A DNA stretch of 64,000 nucleotides, from assembly GCA_015847255.1 (NCBI GenBank), contig JADLZK010007359.1, positions 558,001-622,000 of the forward strand, given 5' to 3'. This document shows positions 23,598 through 35,344 of the stretch, one piece after another; positions within the stretch are counted from its first letter, which is position 1, and every line of letters begins with the position of its first letter. Below the pieces are notes generated by a model that made no database searches, was not told the DNA's origin, and was given only the letters and a program-made list of their open reading frames with translations. The position numbers and the translations under genes were made by a program. The DNA is from Hyparrhenia diplandra (Eukaryota > Streptophyta > Magnoliopsida > Poales > Poaceae).

Positions 23598-25120
23598 GAG
23601 AGTCCAAAACTCGAGAACATCAACCTTGAAACGTACCTCGTACCCCGTACGCCATGCCGAGAAACGGAGGCGGGGAGATTGAAGTGCGAGGTTGGAGGCG
23701 GCGCCACATCCTTGAGCACAAAGTGGTCGTTAATCTGTCGACCCTGCGTGAAAGAATCTTCCCCTCATTCTTTGTCCCCGAAAGTGATGTACTCTCTTGT
23801 CTTCATGGGGGTGAGGAATTTGGAGAACCTGAGAGTTTCCGGTCATGTCGAGAACAACCGGAGTCAATGAGCCACATGTCCTCCGGCCTTCCGACTGCAT
23901 CAACAATAGAATATGGGATGAGCAAATGGCACAACAGGGGTTAGTAAACTTGGAAGAGTACCGGTGTTGACCATTTTGCCCCAAATATGCATTAGGCACA
24001 ACAAACATCCCACGCCCCATCTTTCCAAACTCCTCACCACGCATAGCAAAGCGTGGTGCACTCCTCTTCTCAACCTCAAAACTCCCAAAGCGAGGATCTA
24101 CATCCACTCGCGGAACCACGACCGCCAAAGCGGTCTCACAAACCGTGGCCCAAACCTCACGAGGCCTCCTACCTTCAGGCCTAGCAAAGCGCCTCCTCGA
24201 ACCCGACCGCACACCCTCTCATACAAGCCAAGTGGTGGGTGGTACATGTCGCGGTTCTCAAACTCCACTCTCGCCTAGCATCCCTCTTCCTCTGAGGAAG
24301 CAAAAACTCAACCAAGTGACCATCTCTCGGCAATACTCACGGTGATACCTCACCTCTCTCTTGGGTGGTGGTTGGTTCTCTCTTGGGTGGATGGTTCACT
24401 CTTGTTGTGGTCTTGGCTTTAGGAAGGGTTTTCCTCGGGGATCACGGGCAAAGTGTCAAGTGGGTTCTTGAGGTGGTTCGGTTTGGGAAGCCACACTTGT
24501 TTGGGAGGTGGAGTCTTGGTGGGCTCTTGGAGAATGCCATTTTGCACAATGGGCTTGGTAGGCTCGAGGGTGGGGTGATCTTGGTCAACTTGGGAGTGTT
24601 TGTTGGTTTCTCACTCGAGCTCAAACCACTACCACGACCAACCTTACCATAGATAACTTCACCCTTCCCACCTATAGCAAAGCCCTAATCCCGATGTGTC
24701 GGTCCCCTCTTGGGCCGACTCATCATCAAGCTGCGGCTCTCCACTAGACACCCAACTTCGGGATAGAGCGAAGGTACTTGTTCTCCTCTTCGACTCTCCC
24801 CTTGTCATGCCTACAAGACATGACTTCCAACTCAAAGCTTCACACTTAGCACATTTCAGTTAACGGTGCTATCCGAGGTTGGCCTTCTCAAGCCACGACA
24901 AGCTTGGCGACCTTCTCTGCACCCAACTCGGATCGTAAGTGCGGACAAGACTTGCACGCACTCAACAACATAGGCAGCCTTCGGATCAGCGTGCTCATCT
25001 AGCAAAGCGAGAATACTTGGATTGCAAAGACATGATGCTAGACATATACCGCGGCACAAGCATCACACTCCGTCTCATCGAGAAAGCGACAACCCGGCTT
25101 CCTAAGCAACTCAATCTCGA

Positions 25121-26584
25121 TCACCGCCATCTCCCACTTCTCCTTAAACTCTTTTCTCTCTCCCTAGCGGCACGCTTAAGCAACTTCTCTTGACAAACAA
25201 AGCGCCTCGCCCAAAGAATCAACTTCATCGAGAGAGAGTCGATTGTGGGAGGTACCTCGGTGGAAAGGGAAGAAGAGTCGTCGGCGTGTGCCTTGCCTTG
25301 TCGGTCACGGCTCCGTCGAGTGCCATGGTCGCGAAGCCCTCGGACTTGGAGTTGGTGAAGAAGCAAAGTCCATTGAACTTGTCCCTCGACCTTTGCTCCG
25401 GACTCCTCATCGCTTGAAGAAGATTGCCCGTCCAGGAGTCGTTGTCGAGGTCGCCGAGGGAGGCAAGGAAGGCGTGCTTGTGCTCCTTGGCTTGCTTGAG
25501 GTACTTCTTCTTGATCGCCTCCTTGTCGAATCCCTTCTTGGACTTGTGCTTGGGAGGTGTACTCGCGCTTGTCCTTGCGCTTTGTCGTACTAGCTGGAGT
25601 AGTACTTTTCACGGAGTACTTGTCCTTGCTCTTCTTGGGGCGGCGACAGCAGTGGTCGGATCTCTCGCACTCAAGCATTCGCCCTTGGAAGCACCGCCAC
25701 GCAGACGGTTCATGCGGTTGTTGTGGAACCGCGAGAATCGGGCCGATGACTAGTGCAAGCTCATCATCCCCAAGGCTCTCCATCTGCTCCTCATCCCACG
25801 AGACACCAAGGAAGACAAGGCGAAAGAAATACGTGAAGGGTTAGCGAAGAAGCTGGGGAACCGCTCTTACCGAGGCGAGTGCAACATTCGGCTGATGGGT
25901 TCTTGAGCCGCTGGATCACGGGCCTCAATCTCGAAGACTTGAGCTTCTTTGTAGAGCTCGTCGGGAGTGAGGGGTGTCGTAGTTGGCGGACTCCATGATC
26001 GCGGACACCTTCACATCCCACACTTTCCGATCCAAAGGCGTACAAGAGCGCGAGATTCGCCTTCTCGTGCTCGTCCAACCTCTCCAGAAGGCTTGTTCGC
26101 CCGCAGCTTGTTGCGGATCTCGTCGAAACCTAGCAAAGAGAGAATCGATGGTCTCGCCATCAATTTGGATGAGGTTATTGTACTCTCTCTTGTAGGTTTC
26201 GTAGAGGCGGGCCTTGACTTGTGGGGTTCCCTCATGGTAGCTCTCGAGTCTTCCACACCTCTCTAGCGGTCTCACAAGTGGCTACCCTCTCAAACTCGCT
26301 CTCCTTGAGGCTCGAGAACAAGACACTCCTCGCTCGGTTGTTGGCATTGTGTTGGGCTATTTGATCCTCACCTACTCGAGCGGCAAGCACTTGGTAGTTC
26401 TCATCCTCAACGATCTCCACACTCTCCAATCTATCCCCATGAGATGCGCTTGCATCTTAATCTTCCAATAGGGATAGTTGGTGCCATCGAACTCAGGAGG
26501 CTTGCCACCAAAGTGACCAAACCTCTCCATGTCGCTTCTTGGGAGGATCAAGAACCGGTTAAGGTGGATTTGATCCTTAACCAC
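25121..26584 (-). pseudogene. Copia gag remnants
   Basis: The first piece near 26530 has FGGKPPEFDGTNYPYWKIKM, the entry motif of Copia gag. It is followed by an UBN2-like block (NNRARSVLFSSLKESEFERV near 26350) and KREYNNLIQIDGETIDSLFARF near 26160. A decayed CCHC knuckle (CERSDH then PKKSKDKYSVK) lies near 25660. The pieces fall in different frames. Confidence 0.8.
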
Positions 26585-26598
26585 GCTTCGATACCAAT

Positions 26599-28405
26599 TG
26601 AAGGACGAAACGGCGACGGGGGGGTGAATGGGAGCCTCAATTAAATTCTTTTCGAATTAGTTGACTTGTAGCTCTCCACGACCCCTCGGGCAAAAGCACA
26701 CACCACCTGCGGTATGATCACGACCTTGGATGCAAGGTGGATGAGCTAGAGTTTGCTCTAGACTCACGGCCGGATCAGCGGAAACCGAGCTAAACGATCA
26801 CGCAAAGAGGCGGGAAGAAAACAGCCTGCGGAAAGTGGCCAGGACTCGGCCGGACTCGCTGGCGAGTCGGTCTAGCGTCGATCGGCGTCCGGTCGGATCG
26901 CCCTTGCGGACCTCGGGCTTAGCGCTGACGGACCGTCCGGTCAGCACAGTCGATGCGTCGTCCGTGCGTCCGGTCACCACGGCGCGGCATGCCGGCGTCC
27001 GGTCAGCTTTGGGCGTGCGTCGGTCGTGCGTCCGGTCACCCCGGCAGCCGCGCCGAACGGCACCCCGCCCGGCGGCGACTCACCCAAAATCGATCAAACT
27101 CACTCAAATCGCAGCCTCAGGTCACAAGAATCGAGCCATAGCATCTAGGCATGTGGGTGACCATTTCCCTTTGGAAATTTCGAGAGATTGGTGGAGGTGA
27201 ATCGAGAGAAATCGCGGATCACCACGAAGAACACACCCAAAAGAGTCACCTTGATCCAAAACTCGCCCGATCTACGTGCTCGTGAGGAATTAGCTCAAAC
27301 CCTTGATTTGGAAATGATCCTCTCCGTCCTAGCACGAATCAACGCAAGAAAAACGAGATCAAACGGTGCCGTCGAAGAAATCGCGAAGAGAATAGAGGGG
27401 AGAGGATGAACTCGGGAAGAACAAGTGAAGAACTCAAAATCACAGCTCATGAACAACAAAGAACACCGATCGATCGACCCAAAGCCGTCACCCGTGGACG
27501 GGCTAATCACAGCCTAGCCCTTGCTCCGCAAACCTTGGTACAAATTGGTGGACCTCTCACACCTCGATCAGTAACCCTAAGCTGGAAAATATGAAAATGA
27601 GAGGCAAGGGAGAATGAAGGGTATGCCTGCGCTAAATAGCCCCTATTCCCTCCGCCTAAACTACCCCTAGGATACATGAGTCGATTTTGTAACCCTAAGG
27701 CTATTTCCGTCGACGACGGGTAATCTTCGATCCGGCGGCCACGCGCCTTCCTCACCGGTAGCCTTGCCTCCACGCAAATCTCCCGATGCCGCCCGCGTGC
27801 CGTCCTTCCGTCCCCGGAACGCCGGGTTTTGAGGCGCAAACCCGCGAAACCCGCTTTTGTGGTTTTGAGGCACAAACCACCAAACCCGCCCGTGGTTTTG
27901 AGGCCCAAACCACGAAACCAGCGCCCGATGGTTTTGAGGGCAAACCACCAAACCTCCTCGACCGCGTGTCACCGCCCGTCTTGACCGCCCGAGTCGCCAA
28001 GTCATCCGAGCTCCCGCTCCGCCCGCACTTCGCCCGTCTTGACCCGATCGACCGCGGTCCGCCCGCGTCCTCTTGCATCCGTCGATGTCCCGGATGTCAG
28101 CCACCATGGCTAGCCGCCCGGCACCCGGTCCCTCGGTCCAAGCCTCACGTCCGTCCTTCACCTCCACGGTCCGTCGGCCCGCACGCCCGTCCTCCTTGGC
28201 ACCTTCACCTCTCCGTCGGCTACCATCTCCGAGCTCCACACACGCACAACACGAACCAAGAGATACGTCTTCGACACACTCCACGTGTGCGGTGAACCAT
28301 AGCCGAAGCGTAAAAGATAAAAGAAAATAGAGAAAGAATGTTGAGTGTTGACAATCACTACATCAAAACTAAACACATTTGAGATAAATCAACCATGTGT
28401 TCGCA
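26599..28405 (-). repeat. Copia 5' LTR (right)
   Basis: Starts (minus strand) TGCGAACAC at 28405 and ends TCCTTCA at 26599. Directly adjoined by the primer-binding site. Confidence 0.9.
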
Positions 28406-29414
28406 ACAAACATACATACAAATCCACGATTCGCCGAGGTCGACCGACCAACCAGCAAGAACTCCGGTTTGCGAGCCCGGCTCGGACCTCGGACAAACTT
28501 CGGTTAAGCCCAAAGGTCAGCTTCGGTGAAACCCCTCGGGACCTCCGCCTTGGCCAAACACTCCAACGGGAGATCATGCTCATTCAATGCGCCTCTGCGT
28601 ACCCACAAATCTCATTTGCAAATGCGAGAGCGATCCGCGAGGCGATGAGGCGGCGTCAAATCCTACTTTTATCGCCCATAATGGCTTCTTGAGAATGATT
28701 CTTGGGCCTTTGTACCACCTCATCGAACACTATTTCAACGCTGGGATTGTGACAACATTGATACGTCCAATGACAGCATCTACACTTCCAAGGCTCGGGC
28801 ATACAGCCACAGTGCCAACCCGGTCTCGGATCTCTATCTCCAACCTCGGGGCAGGCCTCTACAACTCTGACCTAGCCTCGGCTCTCTACCAGGTCAAGGC
28901 TACAAGAACAGGCGTACCTTCCATAGGATCACCACGCCGCTGCGGGGGAGCGGACACCCTCCTCAACATCACCCGAGGATGGGAAGTACCAAGACCATCC
29001 CTCCTCCACGTCGCTACAGGAAGAAGCTATAGGGCTCGAACATGTCTCCACTGCCCATAGAGAACACGTAGCCACATTTGTAACCTGAGTCCCTCCTTTG
29101 AGGCTATAAAAGGGAGGGGTCAGGGCCGGTTCTGAGGCAGGTGACGAAACACTCAACACCACGCTGCCCACTCGATATTGGCACTTGACTCAATCAACCT
29201 TGAGACCTGGGACTCACTCCCTCTCTCACCGGCTTGTATTACCTACTACGAGCGCCCCGGTGCAGGATAATACAAGTCTCCTCTCCCCAACTGGACGTAG
29301 GGCCTTGCCCAAACCAATATAAATCCTTGTGTTCATCTTGCATCACCGTCCGGATCCGGGACACACGGCAACAAATTTACTAGTTGGTTAGGACTCCAAG
29401 TCCAAGCACCGACA
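28406..29414 (+). mobile_element. Gypsy solo LTR, right part
   Basis: Continues the LTR begun at 17382. It has 'gcctcggctct'-type repeats, a TATA box (CTATAAAAGG near 29103), the typical 'ccggtgcaggataata' and 'aaatttactagttggttagg' end blocks, and ends ACCGACA. It is followed by CTTTC (29415-29419), identical to the five bases before 17382. With the Copia removed the LTR is about 1.09 kb and has no internal domain, so it is a solo LTR. Confidence 0.8.
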
Positions 29415-29419
29415 CTTTC

Positions 29420-29751
29420 TAAAACAATTATTCTGTCATGTTCGAACAATCATCTTTAGGGGCATTTTTCGTGTGATTCTACAAAAAAATTCCATGAACC
29501 TACTACATCGTCCCTCTCAATAAAAGAAAATATCCTACCTTGTGATGTCATGCAAATATATATGTGTGAGAGGTCTTGTCTTTTAAGCTCTTATTGTAGA
29601 AAGTTATGTTGTTAAATTTTTTATTTGAATCCTCATTTTGGAAACTTCGCCACGGTGCTCCGCTATTTAGCAAGCTAGGTCACCACTCACCACTCACTAG
29701 CGATCAACCTTTGGAGTGTATTGCATTGGTTTTCTCAACTATCAGTGAGTT
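29420..29751. other. Intergenic, nothing recognised
   Basis: AT-rich host DNA that was contiguous with 17381 before the solo LTR arose. Confidence 0.5.
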
Positions 29752-29768
29752 GAAGGTGCATATAAGTT

Positions 29769-30069
29769 TTTTTTTTGAGATTACACAGTACAACGTAGAC
29801 GCTCAACACGTATGCACACTCACCCCTATGAACACACATACGCAAACCCTACCCCTATGAGCACCTTGAGAAGGACTGAGCGGCAAATCTTGAAGTTCGA
29901 AGTCACCACAGCGCCTCGCTATCGACGGGGCGTCGCCTACCACTTAATGCATAAGCGCCCAGGAAAATCCTGAAATAAATCCGGGATAATATGTCGCACC
30001 CATGATTTGAACCCCTGGGTGGGAGCCCCAACCAATGGCCTTTGCCATTGCGCCGTGAACCCCTTTGAC
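29769..30069 (-). mobile_element. Au-type SINE, antisense
   Basis: Minus-strand copy with B box GGTTCAAATCA near 30010 and the same Au body blocks in reverse. Its T-rich plus-strand start is the tail. It is flanked by the exact 17-bp duplication GAAGGTGCATATAAGTT (29752-29768 and 30070-30086), so its borders are certain. Confidence 0.95.
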
Positions 30070-30315
30070 GAAGGTGCATATAAGTTGTTAACACCTATTA
30101 GCAACTTCAAACATGCTAATGAAAACTAATAGTTAGCAGCCCTCCATCAGTAAATAATTATAAGTTTTATTAGAATGTGCGTTAGGATCTATTAGTACTA
30201 ATTATAGTTGTTAATTTTTAGTGCTAATTGGTCCCTACAGACCTTTAGGGAACATGAGCGTAGGTGCGGGCACGCCTTAACCTCAGGGAAAAAAAAAGAG
30301 TCATCGTGCATGTAA

Positions 30316-30515
30316 GGGCCTGTTTGGTTCCGATGGGACTAAGGACTTAGAGATTAATTTGTAGTCCCATTTAGTCCCTAAATTACCAAACATGAGCATT
30401 AGGGACTAATTTTAGTCCCTATTCGGCTATTCCATTAGACTCTTGGGAGGGGCTAGGGACTAATTTTTAATTCCTATTAGTCTCTAGTCCCTAGTCACAT
30501 GAACCAAGCAGGCCC
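30316..30515. mobile_element. Tourist-like MITE (PIF/Harbinger)
   Basis: 200 bp with ends GGGCCTGTTTGGTTC and GAACCAAGCAGGCCC (14 of 15 inverted matches). Flanked by TAA at 30313-30315 and 30516-30518. Same family as 409-601. Confidence 0.9.
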
Positions 30516-30518
30516 TAA

Positions 30519-31904
30519 ATCCCGAGAGATTGCAACACAATATGTTGCCCAACGACGCGAGCTAGCTATACTCGCCCTATGCCTTTACGATCCCACAAGG
30601 CCACAACTCTACACATTGCAATTTCTACATGCATGAGGGGAATTTGGAATTTTCGCGTGTGGAGATTGAGAACGCAGTAGTCGAGAGCATGGTCGTCGCG
30701 AGCGAGCAAACATCAGTTCAAGCTACATCTCGCCATAGCACATTCCCCAATTGTTTGCTTCCGTCGTTTGTTAGAGGTAGCCATATCATTACTGTTTCTA
30801 CAAAAGCTTCTAACAGCCTTTGAAGACAGGGATTCAGCGTGTTGCACTGTGGAAGCCTCTATGTTACGTGAAGGAATCACGCAACCATGCATGCCTCTAA
30901 AGGGACAGAGAAAGTCTCAAAGTCATGGTGTGTATAATATTTTACTTTTTTATCCCTGCGTCTTGTATGGGGTTTGCCCTCAAAGGAAGCAGCGAGAGGA
31001 TACGTATGATATACACATAGGTCACACTACGGAAAGCAAGTGACGTGTATCCGTGATGACATCAGAAAACCCGTAGCTGCAGACTGAAATGAATTGGTGC
31101 CCATGCACGCATGCTCCTCACCCACAAGAGGTCCCGGCACGAATATCCTTAAATGCATGCTCGGGCTCTACTAGCAGCAATAACCCACCCTTCACTCATG
31201 CAGACAATCGTTAATTTTTTTTTTTTTTTTTTTTTGATCGGAGACAATGTTGAAGTACTTTGTGTGTTGGGCAATTTGTACACTTAGATCGACACGTTAG
31301 TTAGGTTCAAAGTCTCTACGTACTCAACATTACCACTATTTTGTTGTAAAAAATAACATTAGCATCATTTGTTGCTAATTTCTTTCTAGTACGTGCCATA
31401 ACAATAACAAGACGCCTCTCAAACGTGCTCATTAGCCGGGCGGGACGACGACGACTTGGGCTTGTTGACTGTTGAGAGCTGCTGGCGCGCGGGTTTAATG
31501 TGCCGACACTTGGCAGGTGAGATGCCAATGCGAATGAATCAGAGGAGAGGAGAGGAGAGGAGGGTCTGCACTCCATGCGCCCTGCAGTACGACGACGACG
31601 CTGAAGACCCCACAGCCCCCGGCCGGCCCTCTCCAATTCTTTTTACAGTACTTTGGTACGGTCATTTCTTGTCACTACTTGTGGCTGATCGACATGCATA
31701 CGACACAACTCCTTTACTCCTTTGGCTGTGTATTCGTTTCCTAAGAAGTTGGGCGGACCCTAATTTACCGAATGATCGAAACTATTTAGCACATCTAAGA
31801 GCAAGTATAATAATGGTAGCCCTCAGTATTTCTGCTGATATGGAGGAGAGATGAGAGCCTGGCTCCAAGTTAAACTAGGGCATCCACGTCGATCTTTTGC
31901 CATC
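30519..31904. other. Intergenic with a GGAGA microsatellite
   Basis: A GAGGAGAGGAGAGG-type repeat lies near 31540-31563. T-run near 31210-31235. Frames at 31316-31636 (minus) and 31456-31854 (plus) overlap it and show no family motif. Confidence 0.4.
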
Positions 31905-32293
31905 TTTTTTTTTTTCACGAACGGGTTCGTAGAACTCGTGTTTCATTAAGATGAAAGGAACAACATCGACCAACTCTAGCTACTTCAAGCCAACTACTGA
32001 GATGGTAGCATGCATGAGTAGCAAAAATATGCCGATCAGCTAGAGAAGCCTGCTAGCGTTTAGAAGACAAGGAAAGAACTATACGGCCACAAATACAACT
32101 AGGCAAAAGCGATGGGGCTGCTTAGCCTACTCGGCGCCAATCACCTCAAACGACGGCCACCGGCGCCGACCTCTACCTGGAAAAATGGTTTCCATGGCTT
32201 CCCGCCTAACATGCGGCGTCGTCTTGAAAGCCTAGTGAAACTCTTCGAAGGACGTCTCATCAGGCTTCTCGGTCTCTATCTCAAGCCCGAGCT
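31905..32293 (-). mobile_element. 5'-truncated LINE 3' UTR with poly(A)
   Basis: Read on the minus strand, it ends in 11 A after 'aatgaaacacgagtt' and 'cgaacccgttcgtg', a typical plant LINE terminus. The flanks ATCTTTTGCCATC (31892-31904) and ATCTTTTGTCATC (32294-32306) form a 13-bp duplication with one mismatch. No coding sequence remains. Confidence 0.75.
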
Positions 32294-32730
32294 ATCTTTT
32301 GTCATCCTTGTCATAATGTATATTTTAATGGAGTTGTTATATTTTAGCTGTGACCTTTTTAGATGATTTTCAAACAACAATATATATCCAAATAGTATAA
32401 TCAAATGGACAACCCACCAGAGACAATTAAGTTATAATTTTCTATAAAACAATGATAATATTACCTATTGCCTGACGAACGACAACAAAACAAAATGTCC
32501 GTTCAAAAAAACGACAAAAACAAAAATAGGCACCTAAAACATAGGAAAAGTGATATTTTAAGTTTGTTTCAGAGTGTCAGCACCAATCATCAACAAAGAT
32601 AATCACTCATCATTGGTCAATTGTTAGTTGTACTATATTAAATGATTCTGTCGCGTATTCATGAACCGCCGGAACGTGCTCATCAACTGACGACAAAGCC
32701 ACATTGCTGCAGTGGAGAGAGTGAGTAGAC

Positions 32731-33385
32731 ATGAGAGCAGATGACGGGGACGACGGCAAGACCTCGGCGTTCCAGTGCCTGGCCGACGCGGCGCGGTACA
32801 CGGTGGCCGCCGTGGTGACCGTGCTGATCGTCGCCATCGTCGTCACTTCCTGAAGGTGGTGCTCCGGCCGGAGTCCCTGCGCCTCTCCGTCGTCGACGGC
32901 GCCGTGTACACCACTCCACAGCCAGCGACCGAGACGATGACCCTGCAGCTCAACCTCCGGGCCGAGAACCCCAGCGGCCGCGCCCGGATGTACTTCCTCA
33001 ACGTCACCGCGTACCTCTTCGACGGCGCGACGCCGGCGTCCACACCGAAGCCCGACGAGGACTCCATTGTCTTCTTCAACCCCACTGACGCGGCCGTGCG
33101 GCGGGGAGATGGCGGTGGACTTGATGACCAGCGTGGAGGCGATCAACGACCCTGGCGTCATGAACCAGACCTACTTCGAGCTGCTCTACACCAAGCGTGT
33201 CGTCGTCGGCGACATGACACTGCGGGTGGATGGCAGCCTCGTGACGGAGGTCAGCTCCGGGTTCAACATGACCCGAATGCAGGTCACCTACTACTGCCGG
33301 CCTCCTCGTCGGCGGGAGCAAGGGCGGCGAGGTCTCCAATGGCAGGAAGGACGTGCTTTGCACGGATAACCTCGGAAGTCAATGA
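32731..33385 (+). CDS. NHL / LEA-2 family protein, with two or three frameshifts
   Basis: ATG at 32731 gives MRADDGDDGKTSAFQCLADA and then a membrane helix (VAAVVTVLIVAIVV), stopping at 32851. The +2 frame carries on as FLKVVLRPESLRLSV and an LEA-2 domain (LQLNLRAENPSGRARMYFLNVTAYLFDG) to about 33100. The first frame resumes with MAVDLMTSVEAINDPGVMNQTYFELLYTKR. Near 33300 a third shift would give a polar end with DVLCTDNLGSQ stopping at 33385; otherwise the frame stops at 33369. Each shift can be explained by one C or G in a short run. Same family as 15221 but diverged, so not a recent tandem copy. Likely a stress- or defence-related membrane-anchored protein, or its pseudogene. Confidence 0.7.
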
Positions 33386-33684
33386 TCGATTCTCCTGTTA
33401 TCAAACAAAAAAAAAAAAAGATCGATCCTGTGTGTTTCTTGTTTCAAAATCAAGCGCGGTAAAGTCTATGCCTGCTTGAGAAGAATGCTGTGTGTGAGAA
33501 TGTAAAAACTGTCCTACATATGTAATCTATGTACGTGAGAGCTGTGTATTTTAATTTCTGGCATGTGTATTTCACATAATCTTACAAAATGAAGTTACAC
33601 TACGACGACAAAGCAACAGTGTTGCTACGTGCTGCAGTGTTTTTAGTTAAAAAAATGAAGTTTCATTTTGTTGTAAAAAATATG
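33386..33684. other. 3' flank of the second NHL gene
   Basis: AT-rich, no feature seen apart from an A run near 33405-33420. Confidence 0.4.
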
Positions 33685-33919
33685 CTTCCTCCATCTCAAA
33701 TTGTAAAGTCGTTTGATTTTTTTACCCTAAGTTTTGACTCATTCGTCTTATTCAAAAAAAATGCAAACATAGTTAAGTTTAATTTATTTTTGAAGAATGT
33801 TTATTAATAAAGTAAGCAACAATAAAAAAGTGATATTTTATATAAATTTTTTAATAAGGCAGTAGTCAAACTTGTTGCTTAAAAAAAGTCAAAGCGACTT
33901 CGGTTTGGAATGGAGGAAG
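33685..33919. mobile_element. Stowaway-like MITE
   Basis: Ends CTTCCTCCATCTCAAATTG and TTTGGAATGGAGGAAG are inverted. TA follows at 33920-33921. The core has 'aaagtcgttt' and 'gtcaaagcgactt', typical of this Stowaway family. Confidence 0.8.
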
Positions 33920-34299
33920 TAGAATATATCACGAGCACTACAACACTCTCAGAAATCACATAATCTTCAGTACATTGTTTTTATTTATTTATAATTTCTA
34001 AGTTTCATCTAGCTAGCTATTAGAATGTTGTTAATGAGGACGCTCTAATGATATTGTCAAGAAGTCATTAGATATAGACACCTCGGTGTGGATGTGGCTA
34101 TCTAGAACACAAATCTTTTTCTCTTAAATTCTTTTTCAGGCCTCGTTTGGCTGCACATGTTTTGGGCCGGGTTACGCGTGGATCCATGACATCCGTGGAT
34201 TCAAGCACACGTCGGGGTGAGGTTCCACGACGGCCCAAAACACGCATTTGGCTGCACGAGTGTTGCCTTGGATCTCAAACCCACACACGCCAATACACA

Positions 34300-34556
34300 C
34301 GAACACACCGGTGCTAGAAAAATCTCCTGTCGAGTCGTGTTTCTTCCCGTCTCGCGTGCGAGCGACGCACGGTGGTGCTCCGCCTCCTGCCACCTCCACC
34401 GATGCTGCTCCGGCCGCCGCCACGCCGGTGCCTCTTCGGTTGACTACTCGTCATCACCGCTCCGGCCTGCTGCTCCTCGTCGCCCCTTCCTCGTTCTCGT
34501 CGCCCCACCGCTCGTCGCTCCGATTCGACTCCGGCAGGCTTGAATCTCCTCTGGTA
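34300..34556 (+). other. Promoter-proximal exon-like block inside the TIR element
   Basis: GC-rich and Pro/Ser/Arg-coding in all frames. It ends at CTCCTCTG|GTATGCC, a plausible plant 5' splice site. A T-rich tract follows, as in a first intron. No homologue recognised; it could be the 5' UTR exon of a captured gene. Confidence 0.35.
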
Positions 34557-35184
34557 TGCCTCTCCCTCCCCCTCCCCCTCCTCCTGTTCCTCTCGTCTAC
34601 ACTGCCCCCATGATTCACTAGGGTTTCGATTTCACCCTTTTTCCCCATCAATCTGGTAGATTCAGATCTGGTGGAGTTCATTAAATGTGCTGTTCTTGGC
34701 AGGTCTTTGCTACTAGCCAATTCCTTTTGGTGTTGAATAGGTAGATCTTTGCATCTCGATCTGAATATGGCTGTTTTGGAGTGCATTTTTGTTGCCTGTT
34801 AGAACTATTCTGTGACTTATGCCTTTGTGGCCATGTGAGAAGATACATCTCCTATGAAAAGAATTCAGTGAGGTTAACATGATGTGCTCATCAATCGGTT
34901 GCTTCTGAAACAAAACCATGTGTGTCCATGTCCATTTGATGTAGGCTTTTCAGCTGGTAGAGTGGTAGTAGTAGTAAAACAGAATGGAGGCTTTGATCTG
35001 ATGATGCATCACTTTGTTTGTTTTGAAGTATTGCAAATGTAAGCTGGAAAGGATTTTTGTTGTATTCAGGAATTACTGACAGTAGCAGTACGTTACTGAA
35101 TAATTGCATCCATTTGTCGGTCAGAACGTAACTATCTCTACCCATAAATAAAACACGAAGTTCGTTCTGTGGGTCAAAATCTAT

Positions 35185-35344
35185 TACTGAATAATTGCAC
35201 AAATCAATGTCAGAAAGCATAGTTTTGTTGTCTTTCTAGAGTGAATCAATCCGTAGCCATCAGAAAAGGAGGCTTTTTAAACTGGTCAGAAAGCATAGTT
35301 TTGTTGTCTTTCTAGAGTGAATAATTGCACAAATGAATGTCAGG
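35185..35344. repeat. Direct repeat of about 60 bp
   Basis: 'gtcagaaagcatagttttg' plus 'ttgtctttctagagtgaat' occurs near 35210 and 35285. 'gaataattgcacaaat' also occurs twice, in shuffled order. Confidence 0.8.

Larger units (their letters stand above)
17465..28405 (-). mobile_element. Ty1/Copia LTR retrotransposon, SIRE-like, antisense
   Basis: LTRs of about 1.8 kb lie at 17465-19266 and 26599-28405. On the minus strand they begin TGCGAACACATGG and end TCCTTCA. The primer site ATTGGTATCGAAGC, matching initiator tRNA-Met, sits inside the right LTR at 26598-26585. The polypurine tract AAGGGGGAGAT abuts the left LTR. The coding order on the minus strand is gag, integrase, RT, RNase H, which defines Copia. 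Long LTRs and about 1.2 kb of extra DNA between RNase H and the 3' LTR resemble the SIRE lineage. Flanks are ACAAG and ACAAA, a near duplication. Every coding domain is broken by stops and frame changes. Confidence 0.9.

Noticed and set aside
31456..31854. A 132-codon plus-strand frame
   Set aside because: It passes through a GGAGA microsatellite and has no recognisable domain or homologue.
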